This document shows positions 35,239-46,126 of a stretch of DNA of 64,000 nucleotides, one piece after another. Both the position numbers and the translations under genes were made by a program. The notes under the pieces are model-generated. The model saw only the letters and a program-made list of their open reading frames with translations, searched no databases and had not been told where the DNA came from. The DNA comes from Coprinellus micaceus (lineage: Eukaryota > Basidiomycota > Agaricomycetes > Agaricales > Psathyrellaceae): positions 4,154,001 to 4,218,000 of the forward strand of contig OX596334.1 in the NCBI GenBank assembly GCA_951394405.1, read 5' to 3'. Positions within the stretch are counted from its first letter, which is position 1. Every line of letters begins with the position of its first letter.

Positions 35239-37158
35239 ATCCTGATCTCCTCCCCTCCCCGGTGATTTACGCCACGGACTTTGTTTTGCTAGCTCTCTAT
35301 TCACTTACATGTACTCCCCTACTTGCCATGCTTCGCGATCTGGATCAATTGTTGTGTTTCCATCTTCCTCGCTTAAATATGTGTCTTGATATTCCTCTCG
35401 TCAACCTTATCTAGCTCGCTGCTCGGCGTACGTATCGTTTCCCTCTGTTTCTACTTATATCCATTCGCTTTTGTCATACCTTCCCTCCATTAGACCCACC
35501 CATACCTTCCCTACGTAGTACATGCACCCCCTGGACCTCACCTAATCGTCGACGATTCAGCGACCCTTCACCACGCCTTGTTCAACAAGCTGCGGGCCGC
35601 AGCCTCATAGTCCACGCAGCACGATGGGTCGATTTCGGCGGGGTTTCCTACGTTTACGTTGCGAAGAACGAGATATGGGAGCGTCCGATGAACTCTCGGG
35701 CTCGGTGGGGGGACCGAATGCGATGGGGACGGCCGGGGATTCAACAAAGCGGTGATACGGGTAAGTGTGAGGTGGAAGACGGGGGGGATGGAGAGCGAGG
35801 AATGGGGAGGACTATCACAAAGCGCATCGGGTCAGGGAGACACGCAGTTCTGATCGTTCTTGAAGAGGGAGGCGTCCTCGATGCGAACATGGACGCTGGA
35901 ATGCCTTGAAGACGGTACCAGCGTTGAATGTTCGAGTTTATGTGCCATCGGTTCCCGGCAGGCCCTCCAATCGTGCCTTCCCTTGCTTGAAGAACGCCAA
36001 CCCTATTTGCGGTCACCCAAGCGCCGAGAGTCCTACAAACTCCGACCACGGTCAAGGTGCACTGAACTAGAGGCACACCGGGCAGGAAAGGACCCCCTTG
36101 CGAGCTGGGTACGTCCTGCGAGTATATTCGGACATCCCAGGACAGGTGTGCTTGGATTGAATGCTCCGGGCTGGAGAGAGGCGTAGGTGAAATGGTGACG
36201 GGCCTGGTGGTGTCGGGGTGAGCCTTGCGTGCGACGCGACGCGACTTCAACGTGCTTGGTAGGAGCACGGCCGGGGGATGTATTCGCCGAAACGTGGCGA
36301 TGGGTGCCGAACGCAGGATGCGCTGGGTATATTAATCGTCGTGATTGGGTTCGCCTGCCCGAACGAATGCGAAACACGGATGGGTGAGAGGAGGGCGTGG
36401 CAGAGGGCGACGGTGCGCAAGGAACGCAGGGTCTAGGGGTGGTGTCATTTGGAGAGAGGTAGGACGGCCATCGGGAGTGCTCGCTTGCCAGGGGGACTTG
36501 TCAAGCATTGACGCGTTCTTGACGCTGCTTGTTTCTCCATCGTCTACGACCCATGAGCCAGCGTCGACGAGCTGTAGTGCCTCACTCAAGGAGAGTTGGG
36601 GCGGGTATCTGTGCGAGATAAATGGGTTAGTCCACGGCATGTAATGGGTGAATGGATAGAGAAGGATTACGCACTATTTCTACTCTGGCCTCATGAATAT
36701 GTTCGGCCCGTGTTTCGAGGCGAGGTTATTCGGGATGCCCCATTACAAGGTGAGCTGCGTACTGACGAGATTTGGTTGAGAGGAGGTCAGTGGTGACTAG
36801 TAGGCGAGGAACGAGGAGGTGGGAGGGCGCTCACCAAAGTACTCGCACCCAAATACACGACGAGTAGGGCCCATTGAGCCCCCCTCCCTTCACGTTCCGT
36901 ACCCCGTCCTCCTACAAGGGCATGTATCCCTCATGGGAGTGTCGCGATTGGGTCTATCGAGAGACCCCTCGTTATGACCATGACCGAACTAGAAACCGAT
37001 CCCCAGAAGGGAAGGAAACGGGAGAGCGTGGCAGACGAGAGTTAGCGCCCTCGTGAGGCATAGCAGTGGGTTGGGCATTGAGTCGTTTGGGGTGCAGGAT
37101 ACGCGGATGCTGGTTGGGTCGTGATCATCGTGGTCTTGATGAGAGCCTCCTGAGCGCC
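35239..37158 (-). pseudogene. Unknown gene family gamma, copy 2 (minus strand), with spacer
   Basis: The acceptor GACTAACCC...CTCGCACAG (near 36605) precedes the exon SEALQLVDAGSWVVDDGET. Two extra bases relative to copy 1 just inside the exon put it out of phase with the copy-1 junction, so one of the two is broken there. An upstream exon ends GCEYFG before a GTGAGC donor near 36830. 35239-35690 is the former NLR 3' flank. No domain recognised. Confidence 0.4.
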
Positions 37159-37240
37159 TCAGGGGCACTTCCCAATTAGAGTCGAGGCTCCGTCAGAAAA
37201 TGATTGCCGTTTGAAGGCCCGGAACGGAAAGAGCCCCTGA
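37159..37240. repeat. Short inverted repeat, counterpart of 6797-6886
   Basis: TCAGGGGCACTTCC (37159-37172) and GGAAAGAGCCCCTGA (37226-37240) face each other across 82 bp, slightly shorter than the first copy. The arms are better conserved than the middle. Confidence 0.4.
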
Positions 37241-39060
37241 CCGCTCCAAGCTCTGACTTCCACCCCCACGAAGGAACTTCACGCGTCTACGACGAAGGAT
37301 GCCCACCCATTACAGCAGAGACGCAGTGCCCCCGGCCTTTACATTGACCTGCTCCCCTTGAAACACAACCGTCGGCCCGAATCGCCAGCCGCTCTGCACC
37401 GACAACCCAAGGCGGAATATCGACCACAACTTCAAGGGACCATGAAGAGAGACGCCGCGACTGGGAGTGAGCAGTGGTGAGGATGATGTTAAACTTCACA
37501 TCCCCCAGTGCAACGGGTGGTGACACAGTGAAGATAGGGAGCAGAAGGGAGAGGGGAACGAGGAGTAGGGCCAGGTCCGATTGCGATAGAATTGGGAGTC
37601 CTTACGGGAACGGAGCAAAGTGACACTCACCTCGAATATGAGACTGGTCCTCCTCCAGTTCGGTCACCAGGCGAGGCATGGGGTGCACCTCCGACCGTAA
37701 CATTGCCCCCCACCCTCGTAGTCGCCCATTTCGATCTCACCCTACCACGCTCACAACCACCCATGCCAATGAGGCACCCAGCTGGGCGATGGCCTTCTCC
37801 TCTCGCCTACCGCCCGACTTGCGTTCGACCGACTCCACGTATGAACAGTCTCCCCGGTTCACCTTGCCCTTCGACCGGTACACAAGCCCGCGACGCGTCG
37901 CTCACGTCCACAATCAAATATTCGTGTTAGCGGGAAGAATCCCAACACCGTTTGGGTGCTCCCCTCCGTCCAATCGGCAAGACCCCGACAGCTTCTACTC
38001 CCGTGCGACCTTTGGATCGAGGTCGACAAGCACAAGGGGGTTGCATTAATCTTCGTGCTGCGAGGGATTGGCTCGTCAGAAGGAACGGTGCGTCTCGATA
38101 TTCTCCCGGAAACCGCAGCAGAAGAGGCGCCTGATATCGGCTTCGCTTGACAGGGATCAGCACTCGCGCGTTTCCCAGTGTCACCAAGTGAATGGCTATG
38201 GGACCTCTGTTTCAGAGAGCGAATGCACTGTAGACGGCGAGAGGCGGATGCCAAGACGCGTTCGAGCTATGATTAAATGCCCAGCGAACCAAGCGCTCCC
38301 CGAATATCCCCCAGCCAATTTTGTCGTCCGTTGACGCTCAATGCTATGTGCTCCCCACAGTCGGATCCTTCCGAGAAACGACGCCCTCTGTCGTCGCTCG
38401 TCGTCCGGTGAGCTTGCGCCAGTGTTGGTGCGCCCGTCTGGGTTGGATCTTGGTAATGCTGGAGGGAGCAAGACGGAGGTGTGTGGTTGGAGACGTTCGA
38501 GGGAAGCAAAGACTACGGAACGTGGTTCGCCGGGCTACTGCCGGTCATACCCACGACCGAATCACCTCGCGTACATCCTAGGGCGCACTACCTATCTAAA
38601 TGCTACAGTCACCCCTGCATCCACTATTCGCATACAGACTCCTCGGCCGCCCAACTCGTCGTGGAATTGACCCCCTGCATACGCCTCGGCTGCACGTCGT
38701 CCCTCCCGCGTTCTCGCTTTCAAAGTCTCGACACCTGTCGCGCTGTGGGGGACACAATGTTCAGGGCCGGATGATACGCTCGTACGCCTTCACAAACGTC
38801 TTTCGCCCATCTCCTATTACCCCCACGGTTCCTGCGTGGACCGTCTCCAATCCTCGCAGCCTCACGACGCAAACGCTCCCTTCATTCATCTCGCCGCGAG
38901 ATTATACCCTCCGGAGCACCAGACCAGAAGCAGTGCCGTATGCCGTCTCGATCGACAGCTATCCCCGACCAGTACCTGTTCTCCACGCGGCTCAATCGCC
39001 CCCCTAGTGCGCTGCGGAAGACGTCGGTACGCGTTGGGGCGAAGAGTCTCAGCGCATTCA
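37241..39060 (+). pseudogene. Unknown gene family epsilon, copy 2, with spacer
   Basis: The coherent plus-strand frame is at about 37975-38150 (RQLLLPCDLWIEVDKHKG, then EGTVRLDILPETAAEEAPD, to a TGA). Copy 1 at 7.6-7.8 kb has the same order but is frame-shifted. On the minus strand near 37290-37526 a frame reads VALGDVKFNIILTTAHSQ and SLEVVVDIPPWVVGAERL, with a decayed equivalent at 6.95-7.2 kb. Two genes may therefore overlap or abut here. Neither is recognised. Confidence 0.4.
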
Positions 39061-39560
39061 CCTACGCAGGTCGTCGAATGCCCTGCCGTTCACGCACATA
39101 GGGCCACCCCACAAGGACAGCCTCACCCTCGGTAGGCGCTGGACTGCTGAAAACACGGTGGAGGAAACCGAACCGAGCGCACTTTCTTTTGGAAAAGCCC
39201 TGGGCCCGGAAGGGATACACACTTGACCAGGTAAGTTGATCTGCCTGCGCCCCAGCCTCCTTTTTCTAACCGACCTGCCCTGTCTACAGATACATATTAT
39301 ATCTCGAAGCTGACTCGGCGACGAGCCACCCGAGCAATGGAAGATGGCCGAGGCCCGTCTTCCCCACCCCCTTCCTCTCCTTGAGGTGCATCTACACACC
39401 CGCTATGCCACCTATCCTCGGCTATCCTCCTCGACGAGTCCGGCTCCTATTCTTACCTCGGTGTTCTCCGTAGAACTCTCGAACGGATTTCACCTACGCC
39501 AACGCCCTGCGCTCCACCGACATCCTCACCACCAACATGCTAATGGATCCCAGTATTCAA
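39061..39560 (+). pseudogene. Unknown gene family zeta, copy 2
   Basis: An intron GTAAGTTGATCTG...CTAACCGAC...CTACAG (39230-39290) separates an upstream exon from ILYLEADSATSHPSNGR. A second frame (SAILLDESGSYSYLGVLRRT) follows near 39410-39475. This matches copy 1 in intron position and frame. Gene ends are not determined. Confidence 0.4.
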
Positions 39561-40721
39561 CACCCTCCGTTCTACCCGATATCAACCCCAGGCGACAGTC
39601 TCCCACATCCGACGTTCTCAACACCTCGGTTCCCTCCTGGCCTATTTTATCTTCCCCACCATCCTTCTCGAATTTTCGCCAACGCGAAGAGACCTCCGAT
39701 GGTGTGGTGGCACTCCAGCTCGTCTTAATTCGTACGACCGCGCCCGAGGGGCCGGGTGCTTGTCGGGGAAGACAAAGGAAAGGACGGACGCAATGACCCG
39801 AATTTCCGTGCACACGCGATACATACATAGCCTCGAAGGATATTTCCGCATTCGCTAGCACACGCCACCAGCACGGTCTCGCCCAAGGCCGCCCGCCATT
39901 TCTGAACACCACTTCTCTCCCCGCATACCCTCTTTCCTGGAAAGGTCTGTCCGAAGTCAGTCCATATGAGAAGAGTGCTTCGATCGTACCGCGTAGTCGT
40001 GCCTCACCTAAACTGCAAGTATGTATATTTCCTTGTTCCCCTGTCCTGACGCCTCTTCCTCCCCCGTTGGAGATTCGCTCCACCACCGGGCTTCCGTTTG
40101 ACCTCAGCTTACTTGTTTCCTTTTCACAGGTTCAAATATCCCCCCTCACGGCTCCGGAATGTCGAGATGACCGCCCAGCGTTCGATCGGTGATCGTAGCT
40201 TTGACTGGGGTACCTCAGCTCGAGGGCATTCCCGGGATCGGATCAGCGTTGCTTCCCAAACCACCAAGGCGGGCGGCCCTCGATTGCTTGTTATGCACTC
40301 AGATGCCCTGTATTGAGTGAGTGTACTGACATTACCACCAATCCCAGGCTCTGGTGTTGAACAGAGCTCACGCTACATCCAGTGGCGATAGTGGGTTGGG
40401 AATCCTCCTAATGTTTCTTCCCAAATGCTGGAGTTCCTACCTTTTTAATTCATTGTGCGGTGCTGTCATAGTGTATGGTGACTATGGGGGATTTGGCTCT
40501 GGAAACCACGGCCAGAGTCTCGAACTCCAGTGCCATGCATGGGCGCTTAATTCGGCTTGAAACATCTTGCCTAATCCGAAAGCAGTGTATGGCGTAACAC
40601 GTGTCTACCTCGTGTCAGGTGCGGGTCATTGACCTGCTGTGCACTGCGTCCCTTGTTATCATACCACCATCCTGCTCACTGAACCGCCGCGGCGCCGCCC
40701 CTTAGTGCTCCTCTGCTTCCC
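39561..40721 (+). promoter_or_regulatory. Upstream region of NLR-C
   Basis: 40350-40721 matches the upstream region of NLR-A (10000-10354), with the block CATGGGCGCTTAATTCGGCTTG...CCGAAAGCAGTGTATGGCG best conserved. No gene is supported between 39.6 and 40.7 kb; the long frames there are low-complexity and oppositely oriented. Confidence 0.45.
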
Positions 40722-43700
40722 ATGAGTTACTCCAGGAATCGAACGGCGGTGCCAGCGGAGGAAGACGAGGAGCACGCCACCCCGAGTGATACAGGTATGG
40801 GGAGGGGAAATGTTACCTGTGCGTTGAACATGACGCTGCTTTCCCGACTCCGACTTGGACTCACCTTTCGGACGTTTCCAACAGATAACTACTACGGGCC
40901 TGTGGTAGGGCAAGCCAGCAACACTAATTTTGGAACAAATCACGGTCAGCTCCAGATTTCATTGTCTGAGCAACAATCGTACTTATATCTTTCCTCACGC
41001 TCCCTTCCCTTTCCGATCAACACAGGTTCGATAAACCACGACGTCCATTACAACTCACCACCAGCTCAACAGGATGCGGGAAACGCGGGTTCTCGCCCTT
41101 CCCGCCAACCAGGCCTCATACACGGAAGCGGCAAGTCGACCCACGTACAACAATTCTCGTTGACTGACTGCGAGTGGTCTCGCTCATAATCAGATTTTGT
41201 CACTCTCCTGAATCCCATCCCCGACGCCTCGCACACACGGAATATGAACGTTTCTCCTCCCAACTCGGCTTGCTTTCCGGGCACGAGACTCAAGGTGACC
41301 AAGAAGATTTGCTCGTGGATGGACAGCAGCCTCTTCTTCACCAACCCTCATATAATGTGGGTTTACGGGTATGCAGGCTGTGGCAAGTCGGCGATTGCGC
41401 AAGCGATCGCCAGGCATTTCGCCGGGGAGAATCGACTGGCGGCGTCGTTTTTCTTCTTTCGTGGTGCAGGAGACAGGAGTACCATAGTGAGATTCGCCAC
41501 AACCGTGGCCAGTCAGGTCGCCGCCGCCATTCCTGCAACAGCGCCAATCATTGAGACAGTGGTGAAGACGAATCCTGCCTTGCTCACGACGACAAGCACC
41601 TCATTGAGTGACCAGTTCGAGCACCTCGTCTACCGCCCGATCAACACTGTCAAGTGGGACAAACTGGCCGCTTTCCTACGCCGCGGCCCTTTCTTGATTG
41701 TCCTCGATGGCGTCGACGAGTGTGAAGACCGCGAGGAAGTTGCCGTCTTCATCGATCGCATGATCGAGTTCTTCGACAGGAAGCCGCGTACTCCCCTGCG
41801 ATTCCTCATCACCAGCAGGGTCAAGAACCACATCCACCAGCGCCTTCACTCTTCGAAGCAAGTTCGCCTGTTGGACCTCGTTAAACACACATCAAATGAA
41901 GACATCCTGTCCGCCTTAGAAGCAGCCATCGCCAAGGAGAGACATGGTCGCCTCCTGGCTTGTGACGAGACTTGGCCATCCCCTGAGGACAAGGTCAGAC
42001 TTGTCAAGCATATTGGAGGGTCGTACATCTTTATGACAACCATTCTCAAATCGCTTTTTAACCCAAGCAGTGCCGACGGTCTCACCCCGATGGAACGCCT
42101 CCCTGTTGTCCTTGGCATGAGCCCTGACTTTGACAGCCTGTACAAGGCGATTCTGGAGCCTTGGAAGCACCTTCCCCATTTCCAAGGTATCATCAGCACC
42201 ATTGCCCTCGCAATAGAGCCACTCTCGGTTGCCCAGATTGCAAACATCTTGGATATTGGGACCACCACTGTGGTCAATAGTCTCATAAAGCTCCACGCAA
42301 TAATGCAAATCCCTGGGGACGACCATACACCAGTCACTCTGTGGCACACATCTCTCCGTGACTTCCTCTGCTCCGAAGATCGTGCAGGAACCTTTCTTGT
42401 GCACCATAAACACATCGCGCGCGGCTGCTTGACAGTATCGGCTGCTGCAGCGGGGGGCCTGCCAGAGTCTCCCGCTGCTCAGTACTCAACCCGTTTTGCT
42501 GACAGGCACTGGGTCAGGTTCCTGGAGTCGATGGACGATGACATGGGCGCATTCAACAGGGAACTTGGGAACATTGTGGTTTCTTTACAGAAGGCATTCA
42601 GCGACTTGACTATTACCAAGTTCCATTTCTGTGTTTTTGATAAACTCCTTCATCACCTCGAAGGAGTTGCCAGTGGCATTGCAAAGGCCGAAGGTGCCTC
42701 GTCGGGGACGTCTCCACTGTCCTCGCTTACTCTAACCCAGGGTATGTCATGCGATCTAAATTTTCTATGGTGGCAGTTTTTAATCACTGGATCTAGATGT
42801 CAAGTGGAGAGCACTCCGTATGGTGATCCATCCTGAGGAATGGCAGGCTTTCTGTGAGTACAAGCTGCGAATGAAGTGTCAAGCACCTTCCTGATCATTC
42901 CTCAGGTAGTGCTCAAACAGCACTGTCACTGATGGAGGTGCCAGAGGACCGACCCCATTGGGTGAGACTCCTACTAGAGAGGGGGTCAGATTCAGATCTC
43001 TCCAGTATGTCTTGGACAACAAGATCACCTCATGGTGTTCCTACCTAAGGATTCACATTTCTTCAGGTCATCTCCAAGCAGGTTTGCAGTGCCTTCATGC
43101 TGCATGTAGTATGGGCAGGGAGGACATACTCCAACTTCTGCTTCAGTACGGAGTAGATCCAAATAGCAAAGGTGAGTAACCCACCAAATTCAAAATAACT
43201 TTCAAGATATTGATGATACACAACACAGACCAATCCGGGAAGACCCCTCTTTGCATAGCGTGTGAGAACGACCAGGCGCAGTGCGCGAAGCTCCTCCTGG
43301 ATCACGGTGCCAATACAACCGAGGGTACGTCACGGAGCCTGCAACATTCCATACACCATGTGCGATTTGATCTTTGAACATGTTGTCTTTTCTAGATGAT
43401 GTGCCCAGCCTCCGTAGGTGGGCAAATCAACTGTATCACCGCACCGTAAAGGTAGAAAGCAGTGCAGAGATGGGTGCAGTAGTTCGCCTGTATAGGGAGC
43501 TGCTCCGGCATTGTCCACCCGGACATGCAGACCGTGCCGCAGCTCTCCGAAGCCTTGCAATGTCACTTCGGTCTCGTTCTGAGATGACGGCATCCACCGC
43601 CGACTTGGACGAGGCAGTTCAACTGGGCAGGGAAGCCCTGGAACTGTGCCCACCTGGACATGCAGACCGTGCCGCAGCTCTCCGAAGCCTTGCGATTTCG

Positions 43701-44381
43701 CTTCAGCTTCGTTCCCAGATGACCGACGTGGATGAGACAATGCAACTGTGCAGGGAAGCACTGGAACTGTGCCCACCCGGACATGCAGACCGTGCCGCAG
43801 CTCTCCAGAATCTGGCATCCTCCCTCCATTCTTCCTTTGAGATGAGAGCGTCTGTCGATGATCTCAATGAAGGCATCTCCATGGGTCGGGAGGCGCTGGA
43901 ACTGTGTCCGAGGGGTCATGTTGAGCGGGGGAGTTTGCTCATGAATCTTGCATTCTCCCTATCGATGCGATACGAAGCTGGAGGAGAGAGACACGTCCTC
44001 GAAGAATCCATTTCTCTTGGTCGGGAATCAGTTGCCATCACCCCGACTGGTCACAGGGATCGTGTCTACGCAGTCGGCGCACTATCTATGGCCCTCCGAT
44101 TCCGTCCTGAACACCTTGACGAAGCCCTTCTCCTCGGACGAGAGTCTATATCGCTCATGCCAAAAACCCACTACCGGCGGTGGGAGTGGCTGATGCGTCT
44201 CGCCACAATCCTCCATTGTCACTACGAACACTCAGGTGTGGTCGAGGAGCTCGAAGAAGCTATCTCGGTTTCCGAAGAGGCCCTCTCGCTATGCCCACCA
44301 AATCACATCCTTCGCCCCAAGCTCCTCCGCCTCCAGGCCAAGCTGGCTGAGGCCCAGTCTTCGTCCTCACCTCCCCCCTGA
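40722..44381 (+). CDS. NLR-C: NACHT-ankyrin-TPR receptor (NACHT type 1, TPR type b), N-terminal frameshift
   Basis: Proposed exons: 40722-40794, 40885-40944, 41026-41144, 41194-42741, 42797-42853, 42906-43004, 43067-43171, 43229-43324, 43396-44381. Exon 2 carries NYYGPVVGQASNTNFGTN. NACHT: Walker A GYAGCGKS, Walker B LIVLDGVDE, sensor RFLITSR. It is close to NLR-A throughout this part. Four short phase-1 exons follow, at least three encoding ankyrin repeats (RLLLERGSDSD, LLLQYGVDPN, LLLDHGANT). The last exon has type b TPRs (DLDEAVQLGREALELCPPGH) and the tail shared with NLR-B. Oddity: exon 3 lacks 4 bp present in NLR-A just before its donor, so the spliced message is out of frame into exon 4. 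A start at the internal ATG 41244 would still give an intact NACHT-ANK-TPR protein. Without the 4-bp loss the protein would be 1,048 residues. It is convergent with eL37 copy C. Confidence 0.82.
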
Positions 44382-44384
44382 TCT

Positions 44385-44690
44385 TCTACTTACTACTTCC
44401 CCACATGTTCCATACCACGGACTACGATTCGCGATATTTTGTTACCCAGCCTTCATTCTCACCTTGCCCACAATCATCTAGTACTTACTGCCCCACGTTT
44501 CGCACTGCGGACTCAGATTCCCGATACTTTTTATGCCCTGTCCTCGTTCGCGCCTCCTCCACGATCTTCTACTACCCCACACCTTCTGCACCACGGACTA
44601 CGATTCACGATTTTTCGTTTCTTACCCAGTCCCCGTCCTCGCCTCCCCCGCGATCTCCTACTTACTACCACATTTCGCGATATCGGATAT
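44385..44690. repeat. Degenerate tandem repeat in the NLR-C / eL37 convergent region
   Basis: About three and a half imperfect units of 85-95 bp, each with a (C/T)GGACTACGATTC(A/G)CGAT core followed by a T-rich tract and TACCCAG or similar (cores near 44417, 44508 and 44595). The equivalent positions behind the other two tails (about 650-700 and 31080-31130) have a single unit. Confidence 0.65.
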
Positions 44691-44985
44691 GCTTTCACCC
44701 CTTCGATGGCCCTCTCCCTATGCTACATCCCATTCTCATCGTCAATATGTGTTTGCTTACTTCCCGTTGCCGCTAAACACTCTCGATCCCGAGTACCGAT
44801 ATCGCGTTCCCGACGCGTATCTGTTTCTTACATGCTCCCCAATCGAAGAAAACGAATGACGATAACGGAAGCACAGACGTCCATACGCATGTCGTTGTAT
44901 TTTGGCAGAGGAGGGTAAGGCATGGGATGGTACATGAAGTCTGCAGCGCGACGGTGTGACGAAGAAAACGGGGTGAAGGGAGCGT
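44691..44985. other. Remainder of the NLR-C / eL37 convergent spacer
   Basis: No gene. It matches the end of 453-1104, including the stretch CATACGCATGTSGTTGTATTTTGGCAGAGGAGGGTAAGG just before the eL37 stop. Confidence 0.6.
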
Positions 44986-45878
44986 TTACTCGGAGGTGGC
45001 CTTGGCTTTCTTGGTGGCGGAGGTGTTCTCCCTGGAGAGTAAGGGTGGTTAGTGTAAGTTAGAGGGGGAGAAAGGGAGAGAAAGCGGGATAACGAGGGAA
45101 AGCGGAGAGGTAGTAACGAAAGCGGAGAGGTAATAGAAGAGCGAAGGGTTGGTAAGGAGAGTGGAGGGTTAATAAAGAGAGCGGAGGGAAGTAACGAAAG
45201 CGGAGGGGTAGTAAGGAGAGCGAAGGGGTAATAACAAGGTGGAGGGGTAATAACGAAATCGCAGGGGCAATAACGAAATCACGGGGAGGTAATACGGAAA
45301 GGGAAGGGGCACCAATGGAATCGGAGGGGTAATAAGAAAATCGTAGGTGTATAAGGAAAGCGAAGGGGCGACAAGGAAACCAGAAGGGTACCAACAAAAT
45401 CGGAAGAATGACAACGAAACCGCAGTGCTACCACCACCAACCCAATCCAAAAAGAAACCCACGTACCGGAACCCATTCTTGAACCTCCTAGACACATCCT
45501 TCAGGTACTGCATCCTGCCGGTGCCGGTGGTCTTGCGGCGCTTGGCCTTCTGGCCCCACTCGTACGACCTGAGCTTGGCGGAGGGGAAGCCGCATTGGGC
45601 GCAGGCTGCATCGGATACGCGATGATTAATATACGTCTGGGGAATTGGAAAGGAAGACGCACTCTTGTGCTGCTTGTGGAAAGCACGGTTGCCGCAGCGC
45701 CTGCAGAGGGTGTGGCTCTTGGTGTGGCGCTTACTGTGTGACGGGGTTTACTATGAGTTTGGTGTGGTGGGGAGACGTGGGGAAGGAGGAGACGAACCCG
45801 AAGGACGAGGTACCTGGAGGGGTGATCAGCTCAACTCATGCGGAGAAGGGCGAGGGCGAGAACGTACCTTTCGTCTAT
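44986..45878 (-). pseudogene. RPL37: eL37 (60S ribosomal protein L37), copy C, complete except for the start codon
   Basis: Exons on the minus strand: 45868-45878 (start region), 45798-45813, 45663-45733, 45467-45605, 44986-45031. All introns have GT-AG ends, and the frame is continuous from exon 1 to the TAA. The protein would be 93 residues: N-terminal [18 protein letters not shown], then CRRCGN...TCAQCG (the four-Cys zinc site), [19 protein letters not shown], the basic segment and KAKATSE. This is a normal-length eL37, a component of the large ribosomal subunit that contacts rRNA. Where ATG is expected the sequence reads ATAG (45878-45875), one inserted A, with an in-frame TAG and no upstream ATG. 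It is therefore either a very young pseudogene or a sequencing error in a working gene. Intron 4 is expanded by a minisatellite. The identity of the family is certain. Confidence 0.92.
45064..45436. repeat. About 21-bp minisatellite inside eL37 copy C intron 4
   Basis: Roughly seventeen imperfect units of 18-24 bp with consensus near GGAGGGGTAATAACGAAATC. They make the intron 435 bp long, against 222 bp in copies A and B, which have only non-periodic purine-rich sequence at this spot. Confidence 0.8.
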
Positions 45879-46126
45879 ACGATTCCAACGTATACACAGA
45901 AACCCGTCAGCTCAACGTTTCTCATCCAATCCCATTGAGAAAACCGCAGAAAATCGCCCTTCCATCCAACCCTCATCCAGCGCATATCCCCCCGCATCCA
46001 TCCCAAAATCGCCCATCCACCCTCATATCTCTCCTCCTCCACTCGCTGTACGTCCATACGTCCGTTCCAGAGCGAAAAGACTCATCGCCTCGGCGTATGT
46101 TTTCTTGAGGGGGGCGGGGGCGTTGA

